A DNA stretch of 64,000 nt from Metaphire vulgaris (taxonomy: Eukaryota > Annelida > Clitellata > Crassiclitellata > Megascolecidae), in the NCBI GenBank assembly GCA_018105865.1, contig CM030852.1:13685945-13749944 (forward strand), read 5' to 3'. The first letter of the stretch is position 1, and every line of letters begins with the position of its first letter. A program made the position numbers and the translations under genes. The notes beneath the pieces were generated by a model. That model was not told where the DNA came from and ran no database searches. It worked only from the letters and a program-made list of their open reading frames with translations. This document shows, one piece after another, positions 10,045 to 20,547 of this stretch.

Positions 10045-10935
10045 TAATAATATAATTATGCACTTCTATAGCACCAGTTCTCAGTGGCGTAAACCTGGCA
10101 TCAACATTGGGGGGAGGAGAATAGAATTGCCCATAAAGTCAGGTCAGACTCTCTTTTCATCTCCCAAAATCCCAAAAAGTTTTGACGGTAGGCCTACTTC
10201 AAATCCATCCCGCAAAGGACCAGGTCATTCCAGGGATCCGACTATGGAGGAAAAGCCAATTGAAAGATATGTGTTTTAAGTCTGGATCTGAAAATATTCA
10301 ATGAATTGAAAGATCTGACAGCCAGAGGGATAGAGTTTCAGATTTTTGGCACAGAAATAGAAAAAGTCGATCTCTCATTTCAGTGTTGATTGTAGGGACA
10401 TTTAACTAATGAATCAGCTAACCTTGTTGAATGACGATTTTTGGGTGATTCAACGTATCTGAAAGGAACATTTTAAAAAAAGGAAAGACACAGGATAAAC
10501 ACATACATAGGAATTACCTTTTTTGCTTGTCAAGATTTTTCGAAAATTGGTTACGGTCAAAAGTCAAAACCAAACCCCCACTTCCGGAAATCCTGGCTAC
10601 GCCACTGAATAGGCCTATTGAAGTTGGCCAGATTGCAGCGTTTTAAAAAACCAGGAGACCAGTTTTGAATACAATTCTCTGTTCAACCGGCAGCCAGTGT
10701 AACTTTTGAAGAACAGGCGCTTAGGCCTAATATATGATCATGCTTACGAGTTTTTGTAATGGCTCGGGCAACAGAATTCCGAATCCTTTGAAGCTTTTGC
10801 ATATTAGATCTGGTCATGCCATTGTAAAGGAAATTGCAATAATCAAGCCTGCTGCTGACGAGGGCGTTAGCAAAAGGAATCAGAGCGGTTTGAGCACAAG
10901 ATCACGAATTCGTCGAATGTCTCTGATATCTTGAG
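10045..10935 (-). mobile_element. LINE fragment with reverse transcriptase C-terminus, interrupted
   Basis: Read on the minus strand from 10935, the frame gives ALIPFANALVSSRLDYCNF, then LYNGMTRSNMQKLQRIRNSV, then (after small indels) LHWLPVEQRIVFKTGLLVF, and further on STFSISVPKI.NSIPLAVRS, then SRLKTHIFQLAFPP. This is the C-terminal reverse transcriptase and tail of a CR1/Jockey-like LINE. The 3' end reads AGAACTGGTGCTATAGAAGT then a (TTA)n-rich tail. Two pieces with hAT-type termini interrupt it: CAGTGGCGTAAACCTGG at 10082, and the inverted GGCTACGCCACTG ending at 10607. Frameshifts make it dead. Confidence 0.8.
10082..10607. mobile_element. Pair of inverted CAGTGGCGTA hAT-type ends within the LINE
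   Basis: The left end CAGTGGCGTAAACCTGG (10082) and the right end, complement CAGTGGCGTAGCCAGGATTT (10607), look like one element family. LINE sequence lies between about 10190 and 10480, and the 8-bp flanks (CCAGTTCT and AATAGGCC) differ, so these are probably two partial insertions. The right piece shares CCTTTTTTGCTTGTCA with the MITEs at 8528 and 9132. Confidence 0.45.
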
Positions 10936-11069
10936 CGTAGACCTATGGGTCCTTAAATAATTATTCAATACGTTATGTTCAAAATAGCAACAGTGTTTAT
11001 GGCGTTCACCTGTGTCTTTTGAAAGCGAAATAAATAATTAATTATTAGTCCCAAAGACAGGACTCGTAT

Positions 11070-11193
11070 GGCTGCGCTGATCTCCGTTTCAGAGACTCTC
11101 GGCCAGCGTGCAATACTACAGACACGGGACCAGTAGTACTACTGTTCATTTTGTCTCTCTGTATGCCTAAGTGACCGGAGATCAGCACTGGCC
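11070..11193. repeat. Short inverted repeat, possible MITE
   Basis: Arm 1 GGCTGCGCTGATCTCCGTTT (11070) and arm 2, complement GGCCAGTGCTGATCTCCGGT (11193), enclose about 78 bp. A related arm lies at 2588. No clear target duplication. Confidence 0.5.
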
Positions 11194-11519
11194 CCAACGA
11201 CCGAATCCGGGCACGAGAAAACTTTACTTTTTACATTGTAAATTAATGTAATATACTATAAAACTAAGCGCTACATAACTTCACAGTAATGTGTGTGTTG
11301 TCGCCAGGTGTCGACTGTTTGTCTTCGCCGGTCTTCGGTTGATGTTCGTCGGGAGATTATTTTTCGATTTTAAACTTATTTTTGATTAAAATTTAAAGAG
11401 ATTAAATGACGATTTGTGTGGATTTTCTTGGGAGGCGGTCGATGTCTGAGCCGTTGATATGAGCGCCAAACCCCCGAAGTCACCGGGAATATCACCGTCT
11501 AAGTTAAAATCCGTCGATG

Positions 11520-11718
11520 GTATTAAATAAATAATAATAATATTTAATAATAATATAATGAATAACAATAATCGCAATAGCAAAATAAGCACTGATTTCA
11601 AATAATATAAGGAATTATGTAGCAACAGCTTAGTATTAAATGAATGCATAAATTTCCTAATTCGTAATAATAATAATAATTTATTATTATTATTTATTAA
11701 TATTTAATAATAATAATT
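11520..11718. repeat. AT-rich AAT/ATT tracts
   Basis: Imperfect TAATAATAAT and ATTATTATT runs near 11525-11580 and 11660-11718 form self-complementary AT sequence. No gene is visible between 11,200 and 12,300. Confidence 0.6.
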
Positions 11719-12335
11719 GGATTTTGAGTGGTCTGGTTGGATATCTTTTGTGTTAAAAGCTGTTGACGTTATTTGGTAAAGTGTCTTTTTCACTTCACAC
11801 TGATTTCTAATCGCTACATTCAGCGGTTTATTTAGTGCCACTATCCGTTTCCAAACACGTTTTTGTTGTGTTGGATTTATACAGAGCCATTTCACACGTT
11901 TGTTATTACCAGCTTTGTAGGATTTATGTAGGGCTATTTGCATAAGCGTCAACTTGGTTGAAAAATGTGGCCCTAACCCTATCTATATCACCGCTTCCTT
12001 AACCTTCCAGAGCCTAGACTCTCAAAAAGTGGTGGGGGCTCGAGCCTAGAGACCTAATGGAAATTTGCGCCTATGCCTATTTGTTTTTAAGGGCCAGACA
12101 GTAGCGTGCAGAATGGGGGCCAGTGAGGCGGAGGTCCGGGATGCCGACCACATGGAGGCACCAAATGTGATATTGACTTGGTGACCATTTTTTTGCTCAT
12201 CGAACATTTTTTATTGACTTGGCCCAATGGCCCCAGTCGCCCACCACTCTGTACACCACCGGGGCCAGGCTTACGAATGATATTATTGTCGAAGTGTCCA
12301 TTTGATGTGCTTAGTTTCTCATGTAATTCTTGTAG

Positions 12336-12413
12336 TGACTGCTCGAGAAGTGAAACCTTTGAGCAAATTGAAGAGACTCAGACGACGGCTTTCGGCGAGC
12401 TTTGGGAGACTGT
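12336..12413 (+). CDS. Candidate short coding exon (weak)
   Basis: An acceptor-like TTCTTGTAG precedes 12336 and a strong donor GTGAGT follows 12413. The frame between reads DCSRSETFEQIEETQTTAF then GELWET, charged and codon-like with GC above its surroundings. No homology is recognised and it ends in phase 2, so it cannot join directly to the exon at 27238, which starts in phase 0. It could equally be chance. Confidence 0.3.
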
Positions 12414-12464
12414 GTGAGTAATACACGCTCCCTTCCAGATTACCAGTACTTGTATGTAATGTAA

Positions 12465-12715
12465 CTAATAATAATATTATTAATAATAATAATTATGTGC
12501 TTTTATAGCACCATTTCTAACATGCTAAAGATATCAATCGATGGTACTTCTAATCCATCAGCAAAAGACCGGGTCATTACAGGAATCAGTGAGAAACAAC
12601 AAGCAAGGCTGAGCTACAGAGGATATGCTAATTTAAAGAGAGATGAGTTTTTAGGACTTCGAGATCGGAAAATACAACGTTTATGTAGTGCCTCTTTGTG
12701 ACAAATACTCTGTGA
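12465..12715 (-). mobile_element. LINE 3' end fragment
   Basis: On the minus strand it reads EVLKTHLSLNLAYPL and a stop, then a 3' untranslated part (TGATGGATTAGAAGTACCAT, CGATTGATATC, CATGTTAGAAATGGTGCTAT) and a tail of ATTATT. Same family as 10045-10935. Confidence 0.65.
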
Positions 12716-12800
12716 CACTTAAAAGATAAAACTGCAATGTTGTTTTTCACATGCTGATAATTGGCAGGAATTGTTCATGTTTTTGTTGATTAATTTGAAG

Positions 12801-12803
<3 letters not shown>

Positions 12804-12871
<68 letters not shown>
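12804..12871. repeat. (TA)n microsatellite
   Basis: About 34 perfect TA units. Confidence 0.97.
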
Positions 12872-12877
<6 letters not shown>

Positions 12878-12926
12878 GAGGCAAACAAGTTATCATTTTC
12901 CATCAGGTGTATCCATATGGTCTGGT

Positions 12927-13075
12927 CAGTGTTTTATCCAGACCCCAGGCCTATGGGGCTGGGGGCAAATTGACTTGGCTGGTGGGACGCGACGCAGTTC
13001 GATGCAAAAATTTGTCAGTGCTTTGATATTTGGGGGAATTTCTCTCCCTCCCATCAAGGGGGATTTAAAACACTG
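12927..13075. mobile_element. hAT MITE, 149 bp
   Basis: Termini CAGTGTTTTATCC and, inverted, CAGTGTTTTAAATCC. The flanking 8-mers GGTCTGGT and GGTCCGAT agree in 6 of 8 bases, consistent with an aged hAT target duplication. Minus-strand and plus-strand open frames here are incidental. Confidence 0.65.
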
Positions 13076-13202
13076 GGTCCGATATTTCAGGAATTGAATT
13101 GCTTTGACAGAGTTTTTATCCATGTCTTATGATGAGGTGGAGTGTGTGTGGAATAAATTAAAGTTCGGAAAATGTTTTTGTAGCCCTGAGTTTTTCAAAC
13201 TG

Positions 13203-13435
13203 CTCAGTGGCTCGCTCGGTAGAGCAGCTCTGAAACCGGGAGTTGTTCTGTCGGCCTGGGTTCGATACCCAGGTGGTCAGAGATGTCATTTCTCAGGCAG
13301 TCATGTAAAATGATCTGTGTAATTTGTCAGGGGTTACTGTGTGTGGGCTCTGATGTTTTAGCAGTGATAGATAGACAGTGAAGCTGTGGCAACTGTCTGC
13401 CAAAAAGGATTGCTGTGATAAATACCTGACAAAAC
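13203..13435 (+). mobile_element. tRNA-derived SINE
   Basis: The head (about 13207-13280) carries a box A-like GGCTCGCTCGGTAGAGCAG and a perfect T-arm, stem CTGGG with loop TTCGATA and stem CCCAG, including box B GGTTCGATACC at 13259-13269. The acceptor stem does not close, so it is not a functional tRNA gene. A non-tRNA body follows to about 13435. The exact 3' end is not evident. Confidence 0.7.
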
Positions 13436-13600
13436 AGATGCACACAATTATTATCAAAACACATACGACAACTGGTTGGTTACAGGAGTACAGACCATGA
13501 CAGAAAGGGATTGAAGATGAGAAAAAGCACTGGAGAAAAAAGTCATTTGTAAGAATTAGGCTTTCATAAGCTCTACAGAAATTAGGTTGATTGCACTAAT

Positions 13601-13602
13601 AT

Positions 13603-13682
<80 letters not shown>

Positions 13683-13781
13683 TTATTATTATTACTACTA
13701 CTACTGCTACTACTACAACTACTGCTACTACTACTACTACTGCTAATACTAATACTACTGCTGCTGCTACTACAACTACTA
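13601..13781. repeat. (ACT)n compound microsatellite
   Basis: ACT/CTA units with ATT, GCT and AAT interruptions. The tract is bracketed by the direct repeat ATTAGGTTGATT (13581 and 13781). Confidence 0.95.
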
Positions 13782-13799
13782 TTAGGTTGATTACTTTGC

Positions 13800-14240
13800 A
13801 TTCTTATCAATTGTAAAGTATATAACTATATATGTGTATGTTTTGAAATGTTCTTGATCTACTCATTATAATCAAGCAGAATTGGAAATGTCAGATTTCG
13901 TATAACTTGGGTATTGAGCCATTTGAAGTCTTCTGTGGAGATTTAGCAAAGATTGCCTTAATAATTATAGGTTATTATTACAGACCGTGTAGAACTGTAT
14001 TGTGTCTGTAGTGCCAGGTTATCCCGTCTGTTTATTCAACTAATGAATCACTTGTAGGCTTGTGTTTATACATGTTCCTCTGTTTTCGCAACTACGGTAC
14101 TACTGTGTATGCGCCTATGTCTTTCTGTTTTGTCTTTGCAATGGTCTGTATTGCTTCTGTGCTATAGGAGTTTGCTTTTGAGTTACTGAGCATGGACTCA
14201 TTGCATCTGCTTTTCCACAGACATCACCCTTTGCATTGTG
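13800..14240. other. No feature seen
   Basis: AT-rich non-coding sequence; I see no exon or repeat boundary. Confidence 0.5.
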
Positions 14241-14243
14241 TGT

Positions 14244-14244
14244 A

Positions 14245-14288
<44 letters not shown>
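14244..14288. repeat. (TG)n microsatellite
   Basis: About 20 TG units. Confidence 0.95.
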
Positions 14289-14289
<1 letters not shown>

Positions 14290-14299
14290 TCGTCTGTGC

Positions 14300-15340
14300 A
14301 TTTTGCCACAGAACTTTTAGTATAAATGGGTTACTTGGGTTGGGAGGGGGGTTGGTTCCACATGGGGGGAATGGCGTGAATTCTGGAATTTTGAGACGAG
14401 ATTCCTAGAACAGTTTTAAGCACATAGAATTTCCAGTTGATTGAAGCTCTGTTAGAGACTACAGAGAATTATTAATGTGGAGAATTATTACTTCTGCTGC
14501 CTCTCCTTGTGGTATCTCCTTGTTAACTGTGAACTGTTAACTGTGATTTAAAAGTGATTTAATATTTTGAATCTCCTTTGGTCTTTGTGTATTAGAAGCT
14601 AGGATGAAATCCTGATAGCTGTGCTTTCATTGTCTTTCATGTTTGCAGTCATTTTGTCACTGGTTAATTAATAAATGCCTGTAAGATGAATATGCTATAT
14701 TGGAAATAGGGGAGAATGGTATTGGAAATAGGGGAGAATGGTGCACTGTGATTACTGATGTGACTGACCTTTCCAGCTTGACCTGGCTCTATTTGGAACT
14801 GAAATTGGTGTGCCATGGCTGGTGCCCTAGGCATTATGATAGTGGCACAATAAAAGTTGATTGATTGCAGTTGAATTTTGAACAGGTGTCAGTAGGTTCC
14901 TATGAGTCATCTATATATTAATACCACATTACATTACATTACTAGCATCCCTCCAGGGTAGAATCTGTGTAACCATTAGAGCCTAGCACTGTTCAACTTC
15001 TCAGAAAAGCAGTGGGGGGCTTAGTACACCATCCCAAATTTTTTTAACATAATTGGAGGTTGGGCAGTTACCACCCAAAATTGTCCACCTCATTTGGGGG
15101 CTTGGCCTTGATCAGCGGGTGGTTATACCTCTTGTACCCCCTTGGAAGGCCCATGGAGAGCTGTAATGGGAGCCCCATCACATTTGTGGGATGCCAAAAA
15201 TTGACCCTCCTCTCCATGACCCTCGTCCCTGACATTTTGAATATTGGGGTCTGGTGGGTCTCGGCTATTGATCGAATACCTTGAGTAATGTGCTCAACAT
15301 GGCATAACCAAATCATCTTCAGGCTTGTACTCAACATCGG
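14300..15340. other. Non-coding stretch with small tandem repeats
   Basis: Contains two tandem copies of a 21-mer starting TGGAAATAGGGGAGAATGGT (14700-14742) and three ATTAC units near 14931. The stretch 15050-15260 is C-rich and resembles degraded MITE sequence (GTTACCACCC, CTTGGCC), but I cannot define ends. Confidence 0.45.
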
Positions 15341-15341
15341 A

Positions 15342-15583
15342 TGGCCTCTTCTATAGATATTTTAGGCGTCACCTTAAAACATATTTATTTCCTCCTTAAG
15401 TCTTGGTATTGCCCTGATTGATTTTTGGTTTTTGACCTGGACCGAACCGACCCTCCTCAGCTACAGTCTGCTCTGCCGATGAGCACTGCGGTTTGTGGTC
15501 TGAGGCGTCCCCGATGAACACCTATGTGTTTGAAACGGACGATAAAATTAAATTAATAATAATAATAATAATAATAATAATTG
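15342..15583 (+). mobile_element. LINE 3' end fragment with (AAT)n tail
   Basis: The plus strand reads YRYFRRHLKTYLFPP and a stop. This resembles the F...LKTYLF C-terminus of CR1-like reverse transcriptases. A 3' untranslated part follows and the element ends in (AAT)n at 15552-15583. Confidence 0.55.
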
Positions 15584-15792
15584 GCAATTTTTGTCCATGC
15601 ATTACTTGCTTTGGTTCCTTGTGCTTCTGACACAGGGCAGATCCTACTGAACCATTTAAAGTCCGGCTGTTATTATTATTTATATTATTGTGCTTGACTA
15701 CTGCATCTATGTCTGTAATAAGTTCCTTTCTGTTATATTCAGGCATATTCATCACTGTTTGAAATTGGAAAGAAGTGTTGTGGTTAATAATT

Positions 15793-15794
15793 AA

Positions 15795-15877
<83 letters not shown>

Positions 15878-15897
15878 ATAATAATAATAATAATAAT
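15793..15897. repeat. (ACT)n to (AAT)n microsatellite
   Basis: About 28 ACT units followed by seven AAT units. Confidence 0.95.
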
Positions 15898-15910
15898 GAC
15901 TGGATTCTAA

Positions 15911-16062
15911 CAGGGGCATAGCCAGGAATTTGATTTGGGGTGTACGGTATAAATTTGGTGGTATATATATTGCTATATATATTATATAGCATGTATATAA
16001 TATATGTATGCATGTTTTATATATATTGATATACCCAACCCCCACCCGTCGCCATGCCCCTG
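15911..16062. mobile_element. hAT MITE, 152 bp
   Basis: Termini CAGGGGCATAGCCAGG and, inverted, CAGGGGCATGGCGACG. Flanking 8-mers GATTCTAA and GATTCTAG agree in 7 of 8 bases. The interior includes TATATA-rich sequence. Confidence 0.75.
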
Positions 16063-16070
16063 GATTCTAG

Positions 16071-16574
16071 GTCATTTAGTAGGATTTCTCTTATGTTGAC
16101 AATCCAAAATTACTTACACAGCCCTTTTTTCCAGCATCCATTTAATTAAGAAAGCAAACAGTCCAGATGTCTCACTCTTGGAGTTTGGTCTGCAGAAGAT
16201 TTGTATATATTTGGGTGTTGACATCTGCCTTGTATTTGTGTGTACAGCGTGGCTGGATAGTGGTCCATGTGCGGCCATTCGGCTAGCATTGCCTTACCCC
16301 TCCCCTCTCCTCTCCTCCCTCCTTCCGGTAAACAGAAGTTACCAGTAGTTACTCTTGACTGGCTTTGATCTTCCAAGGCTCTTGCTGGCTCATGTGTTGG
16401 TGAGAATTTAGTGGAGTGGCTGGCTTGAATGGGGAATTGGAAATGAACTCTTAGATGAGGTTGGATATGATGACAACCCCTTGGAAGTGACTGCTCCTGT
16501 TAAATATCTGTTGAATTATACTGTATTATTAAGGCCATTAGTGAGCAAGGCTTTGTTTAGCTGAATCCTTCCTA
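16071..16574. other. No feature seen
   Basis: Non-coding. A short open frame on the minus strand (16376-16146) has no recognisable domain or splice sites. Confidence 0.5.
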
Positions 16575-16582
16575 AGCATTAG

Positions 16583-16771
16583 CAGAGGCGGCTTCACGGG
16601 GGGCCCCCAGGGACATGTGCCCTTCTATTGAATGCCTGTCTCCCCAGTGGCCCCCATACTTTAGTGCACTCATTCTAAGCAACTAGACTTCCCCAAGTTT
16701 ATGCTCCCATGCTTAGAAGTTACTGCCCCAAAGCCCCCCCCCCCACTTGCTAAATCCTGGAGCTGCCATTG
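16583..16771. mobile_element. hAT MITE, 189 bp
   Basis: Termini CAGAGGCGGCTTCA and, inverted, CAATGGCAGCTCCAGGATTT. Flanks AGCATTAG and AGCTTTAG agree in 7 of 8. The interior is related to the copy at 17248-17387 (CTTAGAAGTTACTGCCCC against TTAGAAGTTGCCACCCC). Confidence 0.78.
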
Positions 16772-16810
16772 AGCTTTAGAGAAGTACTTTGAAACTTCTG
16801 TATTTTTGTA

Positions 16811-16830
16811 TAATAATGATGATGATGATG

Positions 16831-16865
<35 letters not shown>
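16811..16865. repeat. (ATG)n to (ATA)n microsatellite
   Basis: GAT/ATG units passing into ATA units. The TTGGATTTT stretch that follows resembles the one at 11719, so both may belong to one dispersed repeat. Confidence 0.9.
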
Positions 16866-17247
16866 TTTGGATTTTAACTTTAAGTGGCTTAGTTGGATCT
16901 CACCTGTGTTAAAAAGTATGGGTGTACAGGTACTTGTCAAGAGCTTTGAGTTACCCCTCCCCTCCAACCTCTCCTCCCATTCAACTGCAGTCTGCTGACC
17001 TGAACAGGGCACTGTATTGCCGCATTTCTTCCAGACAATAGTTGTCTCGGATGACTGAAATTTTGAAAAATTGAAATTTCTAAAAATTGATATCTCGTAG
17101 ACTGTACGGCTGATTTTGTTGAAATTTGCATATTTTCTGTGGATTAGATGGAATTTAATGTGGATAAAGTTTTATAGATTTTGAATAAAATTTGTTGAAG
17201 TTATAATATGTTTTCTAAAATGGTGCCACTTCAATTGGGGACACATG

Positions 17248-17387
17248 CAGTGGCGGCTCCACATGGGGCCCGGGGGGGGGCCATGTCCCCCTATTGAGTG
17301 TCTGGCCACCAGATGATCTGGCCACCTCATGATTAGAAGTTGCCACCCCAATGGTCCTCCACTTGCCAAATCCTGGAGCCGCCACTG
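17248..17387. mobile_element. Complete hAT MITE, 140 bp
   Basis: Termini CAGTGGCGGCTCCA at both ends in inverted orientation. The flanks 17240-17247 and 17388-17395 are identical 8-mers, GACACATG, so the target duplication is intact and the insertion is fairly young. It has no coding capacity and would depend on an hAT transposase elsewhere in the genome. Confidence 0.9.
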
Positions 17388-17681
17388 GACACATGCAGTG
17401 CATGTTTTGTCACAGCTGAATTGGATGGAGTGATGGTGTAAGTTCTGTCAAATGCTTTGTTCAGAATGAGATTCCTGAGCTATGAAATACCTCCATTTAT
17501 AATGCCTTTAAGTGACTGCGTGATTCATTGTCGTGCTGCTTCATCTTGATGGGTTTAGGGGTGACAGTTAAGGGTCTCAAGTAATTTAAAGTTGTAAGTC
17601 ACAACAACTTAATCAAGCTTAATATCTCTTTCAGTGTTGGTGGCACTGTTTTATCGTTAGTATTCTTTGTGAATGTAGATA

Positions 17682-17867
17682 CAGTTAAACCCGCTTAATT
17701 GCATAGGTGCCGTGCAAGCCTTGCTTATGCAATTAACTGGGCTAAGCGAAAAGCCGGGACGTGTGATAATTAATTGTATGCACAAAACACTGGTTCGGGT
17801 TTTTATGTTGTTATGCGATTATGCGGGTTATGCAATTAAGCAGTATGCGATTAAGTGGGATCCACTG
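17682..17867. mobile_element. Tc1/pogo-type MITE, 186 bp
   Basis: Starts CAGTTAAACCCGCTTAATTG and, inverted from the right, CAGTGGATCCCACTTAATCG. It is flanked by TA on both sides (17680-17681, 17868-17869). The internal repetition of TATGCAATTAA and TATGCGATTAAG is typical of pogo/Tigger-derived sequences. Confidence 0.75.
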
Positions 17868-17950
17868 TATTTGTAGCTTGAATGTATCTACCGGTATATG
17901 TAGTTTGAATGTAGCTACTTGTGTAGCTCTTAATATTATTAGTATTATTG

Positions 17951-17951
<1 letters not shown>

Positions 17952-18008
<57 letters not shown>
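17952..18008. repeat. (ATT)n microsatellite
   Basis: About 18 ATT units with a GTT interruption. Confidence 0.93.
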
Positions 18009-18045
18009 TGTTATTACTGTAGTTATCCTAAGAGAAACATAGTGG

Positions 18046-18100
18046 TTCTCATACAGGGCAGACCCTACTTAACCACTTTAAACCTTATTATTAATTATAT
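18046..18100. repeat. Dispersed tail motif next to ATT tracts
   Basis: ACAGGGCAGACCCTACTTAA, CCACTTTAAACC then TTATTATT. Similar stretches occur at 15635-15685 and 20515-20560, in each case leading into ATTATT. They look like copies of one retroelement or MITE terminus, family not recognised. Confidence 0.5.
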
Positions 18101-18498
18101 ATTATTGTTTACACTCAAACTTTTAGCTTTGAAGCTATCATGCATATTTGAATTTGTCACAAGAATATGGTAACTGGATGTTTGGATCTAAAGTAATGAT
18201 TTGTGTTGTTTTGAGTGTGTGAAGTGTTGGTGCCTTCAAGTTTTCTGGCTAGGGGTTTGCACTTTTTTCCAATTACTGTTATTGACTTGATGCCATTTTA
18301 TTGTAGATAATATCTCAACATCTGTCAAAATTATGCCTCTGACCATGATGGCCACCAACCTGTTATGCCGTGAGATCCATTTGAAATGATGGACTTTGTT
18401 CCAACTGCCATTTCGTTAAACGGTCTGACTGCTGGAATTGCCCGTCAGTAATTGTTACAGCATCACAAACCAGACAGATTCAGTTCATGGATTAGTCT
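18101..18498. other. No feature seen
   Basis: Non-coding, no repeat boundary recognised. Confidence 0.45.
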
Positions 18499-18578
18499 GA
18501 CTCACTCACTCACTCACTCACTCACTCGCTCACTCACACTCACTTACTCACACTCACTCATCCATTTTGAGCTGGCTT

Positions 18579-18616
<38 letters not shown>

Positions 18617-18680
18617 TGACCGGCTGACTGATTAACTCACTGACCCACTGACTGGCCCACTGACTGATTCACTGGCCCAG
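18499..18680. repeat. (CACT)n and (TGAC)n tandem repeats
   Basis: CACT units (18499-18565) are followed by TGAC units (18580-18680) with substitutions. The two tetranucleotides are different phases and strands of related sequence. Confidence 0.9.
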
Positions 18681-18766
18681 GAACTTATCCATTTGTTGTG
18701 GGCAGAACTGTTGCATAATAATAATTCCTGTCTGCAACTGTTGTGGTTATTTGTAACTTTGATTGC

Positions 18767-18846
18767 TTAACCCCTTAACAGGGGATCCCGGATATATCCG
18801 TCCATTTTACATTGAGTTACAGTTAAATACACGGTTAAGGGGTTAA
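18767..18846. mobile_element. Miniature piggyBac-type element, 72 bp between TTAA sites
   Basis: TTAACCCCTTAAC at 18767-18779 and its exact complement GTTAAGGGGTTAA at 18834-18846. A TTAA target with termini CCC is the piggyBac signature, and the subterminal palindrome CGGATATATCCG also fits that superfamily. It carries no genes. Confidence 0.75.
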
Positions 18847-19114
18847 TGGGCCAAGACATCACGCAGTCTTGCTCTGTCGTTTGCTGGCCCATTGTCATTT
18901 GCATCTGCCAATTCAAATCTTAAATTCCAATATCATCTTGTTGGTTTCCTCTGTTGACCGCTTACTGGTTAGGATGCCATTGGAAATATCCAGTGGTAGA
19001 TATTAATGGCTTTGGATCACTGTTATGAGATACTTATCATATAAAAATTGGTGCTATAAAAATCTTATTTTGATGATGTTATCATATGATAAAAGTTATT
19101 GTTATTATTATCAC

Positions 19115-19115
<1 letters not shown>

Positions 19116-19160
<45 letters not shown>
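19116..19160. repeat. (ATT)n microsatellite
   Basis: About 15 units; a (CAT)n tract of eight units lies at 19362-19384. Confidence 0.93.
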
Positions 19161-19161
<1 letters not shown>

Positions 19162-19799
19162 CACATATTATATTATTGTTATCTTCATTATCACTTTGGT
19201 TGCCTTTTTTGTTTTTAACATTATTGAAAAGAAATTTTCTGTCTTTGATGAATTTGTTATTATTTGAATTTTGTGATATACAGTGAGGTTGTTTGTACAA
19301 AGTTATGGAAAATTTTGGAACCCATTTTAATAAGATTCTTCTTGATGAAGACAATCTCGATCCTCATCATCATCATCATCATCATAACTGAAGCAAATTC
19401 TAAGAGAGGAGATGTGCTTTTTCGCGGGAGAGAAGCCAGATTATTGGTACAATTAATGTTGGGCATAAGTGTAGCCTCAAGGGCTACGGGGGGACCAGCC
19501 CCCCTCAGTCTAGGCATAGACTGGTTGTGAGATTTGTGCTAAACCAATAGTGACATGTGTGAATAAAGATGATTGTGGGTAAGTTGTCTTACAATTATTT
19601 TTTCAAAATGCCCTTGTGGATTCAGCTGGATGATGAGGCTGCACTGTTTCCCCAGGTCCCTTATGGCTTGTGATGGTGCCCCACTTTCTGAACCCTGGGT
19701 ATTGCTACTGATGTTGGGGCTTCTAGTGAACCCCCAGCTGTCACCAACCAGCTGCATTTTCTATAGTAAGGGTACCTTATTTAAAAACTTAAGTTCTTG

Positions 19800-20282
19800 A
19801 ATTGAATCAAATCTGATCGAGACATGCCTATAACTATATCTAATCGTAAACTTCTATAGCGCCACTTCATAATGCACAGGAGCATCAACCGATGGCACAC
19901 CAAAACCAAATCATTAAAGATCCAGGTCAAATCCAGGGTATCCGGCCGGACAAACGGGTGACAGTCTATGGTGGATAGGCCAGGTAAAAAATATGAGTTT
20001 CTAGATCTTGTTCTAAACATCTGTAATGAATTTGCAATGTGCACATGCTGAGGCAATGAGTTCCAGAGTTTAGGGGCGACCAATGAGAAAACACGAGAAC
20101 CAAGAACTGTTGAGTATGGAAGAGGGAGAGAACTATTGCAGATGAGGATCTGGTATTTGTTTGTTTGTACAGGAAGTATTGAAAGGAGGTAACTAGGTTC
20201 ATTGTAATAAAGTGTTTTGTATACCAAGGGGCAGATTTTAAAGTCTATCCTTTGTTGAATTGGAAACCAGTGCATGATGCCC
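19800..20282 (-). mobile_element. 5'-truncated LINE: reverse transcriptase C-terminus and 3' end
   Basis: The minus strand gives MHWFPIQQRIDFKICPLVYK, then ILPVQTNKYQILI, SRVFSLVAPKLWNSLPQHV and FRTRSRN, the standard C-terminal pattern of CR1/L2-like reverse transcriptases (HWLP...RI.FK, AP.LWNSLP). The frame runs on into the 3' untranslated part, which ends GGCGCTATAGAAG and GATTAGATA. The 5' break abuts the microsatellite at 20290. It is not an active element. Confidence 0.85.
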
Positions 20283-20289
20283 TATAGCT

Positions 20290-20338
20290 ATTATTATTAT
20301 TATTATTATTATTAGTAGTAGTAGTAGTAGTAGTAGTA

Positions 20339-20419
<81 letters not shown>

Positions 20420-20464
20420 ACTAGTATTAGTAGTAGTTATAGTAGTGGTGTTGGTAGTGGTAGT
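20290..20464. repeat. (ATT)n to (AGT)n microsatellite
   Basis: Eight ATT units then about 42 AGT units with a few breaks. Confidence 0.95.
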
Positions 20465-20547
20465 AACAGGCCATAATGTGAATGAAAGGCCGGGTGAAAT
20501 ATAATGGATATTATACAGGCCTGATACTACTGAACCACTCTAAACCT

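Noticed and set aside
10082..10607. Single complete hAT element
   Set aside because: LINE coding sequence lies between the two ends and the 8-bp flanks do not match, so two partial insertions are more likely.
13203..13280. Functional tRNA gene
   Set aside because: T-arm and boxes are good but the acceptor stem does not pair and a SINE body follows.
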